Assembly: GCA_017893485.1 (NCBI GenBank)
Contig: CM030367.1
Coordinates: 85,008,853-85,072,852, forward strand
Reading direction: 5' to 3'
Source of the DNA: Hemerocallis citrina
Taxonomy: Eukaryota; Streptophyta; Magnoliopsida; Asparagales; Asphodelaceae
DNA: 64,000 bases
In this document: positions 56,032-64,000 of the stretch, piece by piece
Layout of the letters: the number at the start of each line of letters is the position of its first letter
How positions within the stretch are numbered: the first letter of the stretch is position 1
Made by a program: the position numbers and the translations under genes
Notes under the pieces: model-generated
Database searches by the model: none
Seen by the model: the letters and a program-made list of their open reading frames with translations, nothing else
Told to the model about the DNA's origin: nothing

Positions 56032-56172
56032 ATTGGGGAAGGGAGAAGAAGAAGCATCAATCATAGAGCAACACAAATGTAAGTAGCTTACATTTAAATC
56101 TCTATACCCAACTCACACTCTAATGTCCACTTTAGGGTGTCTTCCTTATAAATTTGTACTACTTGGAAGCGT

Positions 56173-56185
56173 GGCTCTGATACCA
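56173..56185 (-). other. Primer-binding site of Tek-G
   Basis: Minus strand TGGTATCAGAGCC, perfect, three bases inside the LTR end. Confidence 0.9.
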
Positions 56186-56188
56186 CTT

Positions 56189-58922
56189 AGTAACACCCCG
56201 AATTCCAAAAAGACTAAATTCGAAGTTCCACAGGACCTTTACACTTCACTTCGTACAATTTTACAAGGAATTAAAAAATTTTATACAACAATGATTACAT
56301 TAACGCAACAGAATTATAAACTACAACATGATGCATAATCTAAATAACAACTTTCATGAATATTCCTTACTTTCATCACATCTCCACTATGTGTCAATAT
56401 TCCTTAGATAATTGAATCATGAATAAAATTAATACTCCAGAATTACCGTTACCTCTACATCGGTCTTAAACATAAATCATTAACCATGACCCAATCTTGG
56501 TATTGTATCATCACAATTCTCTTTCAAAATTTTCGTTTATGCCGATGTAAGGACTTAGCTAAACTCTAGTGTCAAACTTGTCTCATGTTCATCAAAAGAG
56601 AATTCATATTCACAAATTCCATATTTCATCATGTTTCTTTTACTTCATTTTCCTTGCACAATTTGCATAATTAAACAACAAATCTCATATTTAATCTTAC
56701 TCAATTTTTCCAGGTCAAAAATCTCATTTTAAATCTCTACACCAAAATTCTTCACGTTCAAAAAAAAATGTTTGCTATAATTAATTAGTAAAATCATACT
56801 CTAAGAAACTTTATTAATTCCTTCTTCTAAAAAATTACTGCTAATTCCCATTTTAATAAGTCAAAAATTGTAGAAATAATTTTCATGAAGTCTTAGTATT
56901 TTTTTAAGAATTCTAATAATTTTTCTCAATTTTTTTATACACTTAAAAAACTACTAAAACTGTTAAAATAGAAAGAAAAAAATCAATTTTCCAAAAAAAA
57001 AAGGCCAAAGGCCGGATTCGAACCCAGGTCAAACAGACGCTCATGAATAGTAACCGCCCCTAATCGCACCCGTCGACCAGTAAGGCCAGAGTGACTAACC
57101 GTCTAATAGGAAACTTAATTTATACTTAAGTTTTGGCATTCAGTTTTGAGTTAAAATCAAATTTTTATAAAACAGAGTCTCCTGAGACTCGAACCCGGGA
57201 CTAAAAGCTCTGCTCAGCTACAGTAACGCTCCCAAAATGTACCCGAAAACCAGTAGGTCTTTGAGTGACTAACCAATAAAGAGTCGGATTAAAATACTTT
57301 TGTTTTAGACTGTACTGTATCTAGTTCTTCCTTTAATAAACTCGATTTTTCTCAATCTATTTGTTCTTAGAAAAATCTATATCTTCTTCAGAATATGTTT
57401 CTTAGAAAAACAGTAAATTATACCTTCTTAGATTGCCAAAATCTCATTTTTAAACACGTAATAAACTATTTCTCTTTAGTTCTTTGAAAAGGTGGATCAT
57501 GAATACAATTTCGACATAGAAAATTTCTTTTTAGAAGCATCTTTTATCAACCAATTCCCCTTTCATTCACAATGTGTTCATACAACTATTTTTTTCCATT
57601 CTTAAACAAAAATCAAGCTCTTTAATTTAGTCTTATTTTTACAACCAATCTTTTTCTTATGATTCAAGAGGCAACATGGATGATAATCTAGTGACTACAA
57701 TATTAATCATATATGGCATTTAAAAACACACTTTTTAGCACAAATCAATGTATTTCATAATCCATGGTTTACTAGTTTGCATTTTATAAATTATTCATAG
57801 GCACAATTTTTCACATATTGCATTCTACAATTCGCTCATAAGCAAATTTTTATATAATCATGATTCATCAATTCTAGCATGCAAATATACTAACAAACCA
57901 TCGTAACAAATCCTAATTAATACATTCCAATTCATTTTACTAACTTTTCATGTAGATCAATTAGAGTTTCTTTTCTTATTAGTCTCTTCAAACAAGTATA
58001 GAGCAATCTTACCTACTTATTTCTAACATGTTCACAATTCCAAATCCTAGCATGGTATCTAAATTAGAAGTTTGAGAAAATAACCCACCTTAATGAAGAA
58101 CAAACAGAAACTCCTAAGAAACTCCTTGAATGCACGAATGGCTCCCTTCTCCTCCTAGTTTGTGCTATGAACTTGAACCTTCTCCTCCTTGCTAGTGTGA
58201 ACCCAAGACTTCCTTCTCCTTTTGATGTATAGCCGGCCTCCAATGTTGCAACACACAAACACACACCTCTCAATCTTTTACTCACAGAACTCTTTCTTTT
58301 CCTCACAATTTGTTTCTTTTCTTTTTCTTTTCTCTTATGAATGTTTCTAGTGCAACTCATGAAGAAGATAAGGAGGGGTATTTATACACAACTCAACCTC
58401 AAATGGAGGGTTGACATGAGTTTAGATGAGAGGCTAGGATGCATTAGGGAGTTATAAGAACTACCCACCAACACATAACTACTGTCCCACTCCCTCCATC
58501 TCTCCCACTCTAAGACCCAATCCGGCCAACCCTCTTTTGCACTTCCACGTGCTTCTGCAAAGCACGTGTCACAGTATGCATACTACAAATTTGTTTGTAC
58601 ATTAAATTGTTAATTTATTTACTACTTGGTCAAGTCTACAGTACAAGTTGCATTAATTATTATTAAAAATAACTAACGGGCTAATTAGGTGGGCCAAAAA
58701 CCATGGGCTCTCTAATTAAATTAATTAATTTTTTTAAGTGGGCTAGAATAAGACTATTATGCTAGAGATTTAAAATAGGCATTAATTTAAAAGAGAAGAA
58801 ATGTTTATTCATGAAATGAGAATACTTTTCAAAGACAAAAATACACATATTAAATTGCACTTGCAAAACACGTAGAAAATAAAAAGAAATCTTCATATTG
58901 ATTAAAATTCCATGATGTTTCA
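56189..58922 (-). repeat. Tek-G middle LTR, shared by two internal regions
   Basis: Plus strand AGTAACACCCCGAATTCC (first T mutated) to CATGATGTTTCA, 2734 bp. Relative to the left LTR it lacks about 616 bp (46981-47609 equivalent) and the hAT element. The deletion joint at 56353-56365 carries a 13-bp filler. TATA on the minus strand at 58379-58386. Bounded on the left by the primer site and on the right by a polypurine tract, which proves its dual role. Confidence 0.92.
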
Positions 58923-59015
58923 ACACTCCCTCCCTAGAATAGTTCCGTCCTTGGAACCACGCTTAAAGAATGAGAAAACAAAACATAAAAGAAAAAAAGA
59001 AGAAGAACAATACAA

Positions 59016-61306
59016 TCAAACAAAGAGCTCAGGATGATCCTTCAGCATCCTCTCCTCGGATTCCCAAGTAGCCTCTTCAACCAACTGGTTTCTCCAGACA
59101 ACTTTGACCATCGGTATCTTCTTGTTCCTCAAGACTTTCTCCCAACAATCCACGATCTCAACTGGCACCTTAATGTAGCTCAGATCTTGCTGCAAACCCT
59201 CTGGCATTTCGGGCAAATGGTGACCTGGATCTGGAATGTAACCTCTCAGCATAGACACATGGAAGACATTGTGCACCTGAAACAACTCTTCCGGTAACTC
59301 CAACCGGTAAGCAGTTTTCCCAATCATCTTCAATATCGTATACGGGCCTATGAACCTTGGGGCTAATTTCCCACCTCTGCCAAAACGAATCACACCTTTA
59401 GTAAGGGATACCATCAGAAAAACAAAGTCACCTTCCTCGAACTCAAGGTCCCTCCTTCGGTTGTCTGCATAACTCTTCTGCCTATTGTGAGCATCCACCA
59501 ACCTCTTCCTGATCAATTAATCTTTTCAGAGGTCTGCTACACGATCTCGGACCCAAACATATGTCGCTCCCCTACTTCAAACCAGCAAACGGGTGTTCTG
59601 TACTTCCTGCCATACAGGGCTTCATACGGCGCCATCTCGATACTAGTCTGAAAACTGTTGTTGTAAGCAAACTCTACAAAAGCTAAATGCCTCTCCCAAC
59701 TGCCTCCAAAATCTAGAACACAACACCGAAGCATATCCTCAAGAACTCAGTTGACCCTCTCAGTCTGTCCATCAGTGTGAGGATGGAAGGCAATGTTGTA
59801 GTCTGTCTTAGTACCCAAAGCTGTCTGAAGACTCCTACAGAAATGCAAAGTAAACCGCGCATCTCGATCAGATACAATGGTCAACGGAACACCATAAAGC
59901 CTGACGATCTCTCCAACATACAGCTCGGCTAACTTGTCCGTAGACGAAGTGAGTTTCATTGCCAAAAAGTGAGCTGATTTGTTTAGTTGATCGACTATGA
60001 CCTAAATCGCATCATTACCCTTCTAACACTTGAGCAAACCTGTGATGAAATCCATACTGATGTTATCCCACTTCCACTCCGGAATGGGTAACGGTTGCAA
60101 TAAACCTCAGGGCTTCTGATTTTCAGCTTTCACTTGCTGAAAAATTTGACACTTCGCCACAAACTCAACCACTTCCCGCTTCAAACCTGACCACTAAAAA
60201 TGTTGCTTCATGTCTTTATACATCCTTGTACTCCCAAGATGTACCGACAAAAGAGTAGCATTTGCCTCCTGAAGAATGCTCTCCCTCAAATTTGATTCAT
60301 CCAGAACACATAGCCTCTCTCCAAGCCACAACACTTCATCCCTGATCTGAAACTCTGACAATCTGCCAGCACCAGCCTACTCCTTCATCTTCTGAATCTC
60401 TGCATCTTCCTTCTGACATGCTATTTTCCTTTCATTCAGCGTGGGCTGAAGCCTCAGCTGAGACAAAGATACTCACAAACCTTGCACAACAACCTCATAC
60501 CAGCCCGATCCAACTCCTCTTCGAGATGCCTCTGGGTCATGATCAAACTGGCCAAACTGCTTTTACGACAAAGTGCATCAGCAACAAAATTAGCCTTCCC
60601 CAGATTGTACTTAATCTTTGGATGCATGTCCTCAAGTACATCCAGTCATCTCCATTGCCTCAGATTCAAATCTTTCTACTGATAGACATACTTCAAGCTT
60701 TTATGGTCCGTATACATGTTTAACTTCTCACCGTACACGTAATGTCTCCATTGCTTCAAGGCGAAGATAATCGCAGCCAACTCCGGATCATGAGTCAGAT
60801 AATTCTTCTCATGCAGTGTTAGTTGCCTAGACCCATAAGCAATTACTTTTCCCTCTAGCATTAAGACACAACCAAGCCCACGATGTGAAGCATCGCTGTA
60901 AACATCATACTCAACTCCTACTCTAGGCAAAGCCACAATGGGGGCAGTAGTCAACTTCTCTTTCAATTCCTGAAAGCTTGCTTCGCACTGCTCGGTCCAC
61001 TTGAAATTCACATTCTACTTGGTCAGACCAGTGAGCAGCACGACTATCTGAGCATAGCCTTGAATAAACCTCCTGTAGTATCCAGTTAACCCAAGGAAAC
61101 TTCTGATTTCTTTCACTATAGTAGGCCTTACCCAATCTTTCACTGCCTCTATCTTCTGAGGATTAGTTGCCACTCCCTCCTTAGAAAGGATGTGACCCAA
61201 GAATGCCACTTCAGATTTCCAGAAATCAAAATTGGATAATTTGGCATTCAACTCAAGCTCCTGAAGCTTCTTTAGAACCTCAACCAGATGCTCGGTGTGC
61301 TCCTCA
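59016..61306 (-). pseudogene. Second, partial Tek-G pol: RT end, RNase H, integrase, chromodomain
   Basis: Runs 61306 to 59016 on the minus strand: RT after the catalytic loop ([37 protein letters not shown], 61015-61335), RNase H (60676-61011, [32 protein letters not shown]), integrase core (59747-59965, [13 protein letters not shown]; 59537-59734, FGGSWERHLAFVEFAYNNSF), then GPY domain and chromodomain (59016-59516, KIPMVKVVWRNQLVEEATWE). Stops near 61012, 60665, 60030 and 59518. The RT N-terminus, protease and gag are missing because of the break at 61306. Confidence 0.9.
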
Positions 61307-61354
61307 TACTTGTATTTTTCTCTTACTTTCATCACATCTCCACCATGTGTCTAA
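61307..61354 (-). repeat. Scrap of Tek-G-type LTR at the broken end
   Basis: TACTTGTATTTTTCTCTTACTT and following bases match the LTR at 47594-47640, not pol. RT therefore joins LTR sequence here, with TCCTCATACT at the joint. Confidence 0.75.
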
Positions 61355-63488
61355 TGTGTCTAAATTTTATACTAATATTTGTACTCATTTACCAATTAAA
61401 ATCGCTTGTTTTTGTCTATCTTGTGTTTAATTCGTCTTATTTTCATAAGATTTCAAGTAATTGATTATTTTTTGAAGAAATAAGATTTTTGATGCAAAAT
61501 GTGAATATTTTTGGTAAAAATTCAACAAACAAAGCAAAACTATTGATTTATTATTTTTTATTGATTTGTTGAATTTTAATTTTTACAATTTGGCAATATG
61601 AGAAGGAAAGTACAATTTTAATTGTCAATAGTGTAAAAAGATTAAACAAATTTTAAAAGGATTTTGATATAGCTAATGTGAAAATTAGTTAGTTTCATTT
61701 GAACTAATTAATTTAAATTAATTTTTTTAAAAAATTCTAAATCCTTATTTTATTTGTATTTGCAGGACATGTTTCAAATAAATAAATATGAAGGGTTCTT
61801 TCTGCAAAAGAAAACCTTAATTCCTACCCCTTCTACACCTATAAATACAACAACAGATGAAGAGAAGAATAGAGCGCTTAACAAAGACACCAAGAGACGG
61901 CTACTAAAAAAAAAGCAAAAGCAGCGAATTCTCTGACGTGCTGCATGTGCAGTACGAGACGAAAAACAACGAAGAAACAGAGGCGTGGGGTGTTGGTCTA
62001 GGCATGCACTTCGAGCTGCTGACGTGGCTTGACTGGCACGCAGAACGAGGCAACAGCAGGCAGGAAGGGACAGCGGCTCAGAAGCTGCAGAGGGATCCCA
62101 GGCGTGACGTCAACACTGACTTCCTCTGCTGACGAGTTGGGCTTCGGCACTGAATCAGAAACGACAGAGAGAGAATTGATTTATTTAGGGCACGCAATTC
62201 GAGACATTCAGTTTGCAATTTTATTACAAAACAGACTTTTTTATTTCTTTTCTGTCTCTAATTTTTATTATGCAATCCAAGATAGTATTTGTTAGTTACA
62301 AATTGATTATGAATTAAATTTATTTTTCTAGGACTTTGATGTAGCCTAATTTTGATAACACAATTTTAATTTAATATTATTTTTCTAATTTTCCTTGGTT
62401 GTGTGTTTGATTTTTATTCTTAATGCGTACAATTGGTGGATAGACAATTGTATGATCTATTTAATGATGGAGAGACCGAGATGTAATTTGTGATTTAGAA
62501 CTATAAAATTAAACACCATTGATTGAGCGAAATTAGAGATACTTTACAGCGATTGATGTGACCGTTAAGAAATCCACAGAACTTAATGAATCTTCAATTA
62601 TTTAAATTTGTATAGAGATATGACAAACTGTTAGTTGGAGATATTTTTGGTGTTGTTCGAGAGAAAGCATTGAATAATTTGGGAATTTTGGTCTACAACT
62701 TGAAAAAATAATCTTTTTATTCATATGGAACTAGGTTTGTCTGTTGACACGTGCCTACAGCACATCTTTGGAACGGTGCATCTTGTTTGATCATATAAAA
62801 TAGTTTTGGAGATCCAGTAAATTAATTGAAGTAGTAAATATTTTATATGAGAAACTTTTGGGGGTCTAGCAAAAAACATATTATATAATTTTTTTTTTTT
62901 GATTTTTTGAATTATTTTTAAAGTTTTTAATTTTTAATATTTTTAGTTTTTTATTTTTAAATTTTTTTTTAAAAGGTTATTTTCCTAATTTTTTTAATAG
63001 AAGAGGGAGAGAGAGAGAGAGAGAGAGAGAAATAATTAAATAAATATAGGAGTTGTTTTGGGTGGGAGATTTGAATTTGAGTTTTGGGGAAAAACTTTTG
63101 GGGGAAAAATATGTTTTGTGAGGTTAGATCTGGGCCTTTGATTTTTTTGGGATTGAAGGAGAGCCACTTGATAGCTTTCTTTGTGTTTTATTATATAGAT
63201 TATAAATTGTGTGGGATGAACTAGGCGAAGCCAAAAGCCTTAGAATTAATTTTGTCATTAACAAATTACAAAAATTCAGATTTTGCCTCATCTTCATTAA
63301 TTTAGTTAGTTCTCTTTAGATTAAATTAATTTAGTTGTTTAATCCTTTATTAATTTCAATTTTCCAAATAATGATTCATCTAGTAATTTCGGTACTCAGT
63401 AAAAAAATTAGTCCCTGTGGGTTCGACACTCTATTCACTAAACTATACTACTTATTGCGATTTTGTACACTTGCAAATATTCACATCA
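61355..63488 (+). repeat. Ath-J 5' LTR (about 2.1 kb)
   Basis: The right end TTCACATCA precedes the primer site by six bases. The left end is probably the second of two TGTGTCTAA words (61346 and 61355), where similarity to the Tek-G LTR stops. TATA box 61840-61847 (TATAAATA). The U5 end carries CCCTGTGGGTTCGACAC (63412-63428), the counterpart of the GATCGACCC word in Ath-E. A (GA)n microsatellite is at about 63005-63030. No coding frame. Confidence 0.75.
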
Positions 63489-63494
63489 AGTTTT

Positions 63495-63512
63495 TGGCAC
63501 CGTTGTCGGGGA
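63495..63512 (+). other. Primer-binding site of Ath-J
   Basis: TGGCACCGTTGTCGGGGA, differing by transitions from the TGGCGCCGTTGCCGGGGA form common in Athila elements. Confidence 0.8.
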
Positions 63513-63708
63513 CTAGTTATTCTTTTATTGATATTGAAAATTGCTAGATTATTACTAGTTTGGATTTTTTGTATTTATTTTGATTTTATTATTTTACCTC
63601 TTTATTTTCTTTTGACTTACTTTACTTTCATTTATTTTTCTTATTTTATTTTTTTAGTTTTCCTATTTTTTTTAATACTTACATTTCAGGACATACAAGG
63701 AAATTATC

Positions 63709-64000
63709 ATGGCGAACGATAAAAACAGGCCTTTGAGAGACTATGCTATGCCCTCAATTCATGGAACAATATCAAGCATAAAGAGGCCGGTTATTGAAGC
63801 TACCGATTTTGAGATTAAACCGAAGATTATTCTATTGATTCAACAGACTGTTCAATTTTGGGAACTACCGCACGAGGATCCTTATGTTTACATTGCAAAC
63901 TTTCTAGAAATTTGTGAGACTTTCAAGCACAACGGAGTATCAGATGATGTAATCAGATTGAGATTCTTTCCTTTTTCCCGACAAGATAAGGCGAAGGCTT
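63709..64000 (+). CDS. Ath-J gag, N-terminal part, open to the window edge
   Basis: ATG at 63709; 97 codons without a stop, running off the end. MANDKNRPLRDYAMPSIHGT opens it, followed by EIKPKIILLIQQTVQFWELP and HEDPYVYIANFLEICETFKH, the N-terminal capsid signature of Athila-type gag, then DDVIRLRFFPFSRQDKAK. No lesion seen in this part. It would encode the capsid protein; pol lies outside the window. Confidence 0.9.
   Translation, partial: MANDKNRPLRDYAMPSIHGTISSIKRPVIEATDFEIKPKIILLIQQTVQFWELPHEDPYVYIANFLEICETFKHNGVSDDVIRLRFFPFSRQDKAKA

Larger units (their letters stand above)
46817..61354 (-). mobile_element. Tek-G: chromovirus tandem, LTR-internal-LTR-partial internal, minus strand
   Basis: From left: 3' LTR (46817-50982), full internal region (50983-56188), LTR (56189-58922), and a second internal region that begins with its own polypurine tract (58923) and runs back to mid-RT (61306), where it breaks into a scrap of LTR. 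The middle LTR thus serves as 5' LTR of one copy and 3' LTR of the other, the classic outcome of unequal recombination between LTRs of the same family. It inserted into Tek-F integrase; the flanking 5 bp on the left are AAAAT, and the right flank is lost. Confidence 0.9.
61355..64000 (+). mobile_element. Ath-J: Athila-like element, 5' part, plus strand
   Basis: LTR (about 61355-63488), primer site, leader, and gag running off the window. It belongs to the same broad group as Ath-E (same type of primer site and U5 words) but differs from it in sequence. Confidence 0.85.

Noticed and set aside
61938..62295. Overlapping plus-strand frames after the Ath-J TATA box as a gene
   Set aside because: Short, low-complexity, inside an LTR, and without any recognisable domain.

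Overview
The window is plant nuclear DNA and, as far as I can see, contains no host gene. It is an AT-rich block of nested Ty3/Gypsy LTR retrotransposons. Most belong to the chromovirus lineage: tRNA-iMet primer sites, gag with a CCHC knuckle, protease-RT-RNase H-integrase, a C-terminal chromodomain, and very long LTRs of about 3 to 5 kb that begin and end in TG/CA. Long LTRs, heavy nesting and stop codons at methylatable C sites suggest old pericentromeric-type heterochromatin of a flowering plant. I cannot name the species. Labels below (Tek-1, H, K, D, F, G; Ath-E, J) are mine; 'Tek' means Tekay/Del-like chromovirus and 'Ath' means Athila-like.

Layout, left to right. 1-8616: the 5' part of Tek-1 on the minus strand (pol start, gag, leader ORF remnant, 5' LTR); its LTR is split by a plus-strand solo LTR (3248-6556) with a perfect CATAA target duplication. 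8617-9461 and 20755-21079: two halves of an older minus-strand element, Tek-H, separated by the complete but decayed element Tek-K (9462-20754, both LTRs). 21080-27571: an LTR-end scrap, then Tek-D on the plus strand, with a giant LTR full of tandem arrays, a leader ORF and the start of gag. 27572-37727: Ath-E on the minus strand, the best-preserved element, with an intact integrase but a truncated 3' LTR. 37728-38776: an orphan LTR/U3-like fragment. 38777-46816: Tek-F on the plus strand, cut off in its integrase by Tek-G. 46817-61354: Tek-G on the minus strand, arranged LTR-internal-LTR-partial internal (an unequal-recombination product), with a hAT-type element in its first LTR. 61355-64000: Ath-J on the plus strand: LTR, primer site and the open start of gag.

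The most interesting material is not the standard gag-pol. (1) Several Tek elements carry an extra sense-strand ORF between the primer site and gag. It is 135 codons in F and G, begins Met-Ala-Asn, and has an acidic N-terminal half and a coiled-coil-like C-terminal half. (2) Paired palindromes built on CAGTCGACTG recur as tandem arrays in the LTRs of three distinct families (Tek-1, Tek-K, Ath-E) and in the Ath-E leader. (3) Tek LTRs hold tRNA-like modules with a perfect Pol III B-box, a conserved block of about 100 bp near the U5 end shared by diverged families, palindromes next to a TGACGTGG motif, and a splice-donor-like AG/GTGGG, about 300 nt below the TATA box in the Tek-1/F/G-family LTRs (about 150 nt in D). 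Together these suggest a long, possibly spliced, modular leader RNA.

Most coding regions are dead. Catalytic residues are lost in the Tek-1 and Tek-G proteases, the Tek-F reverse transcriptase and the Tek-K integrase, and many stops are CAG to TAG or CGA to TGA changes. All family assignments are from reading motifs by eye; no database search or alignment program was run.
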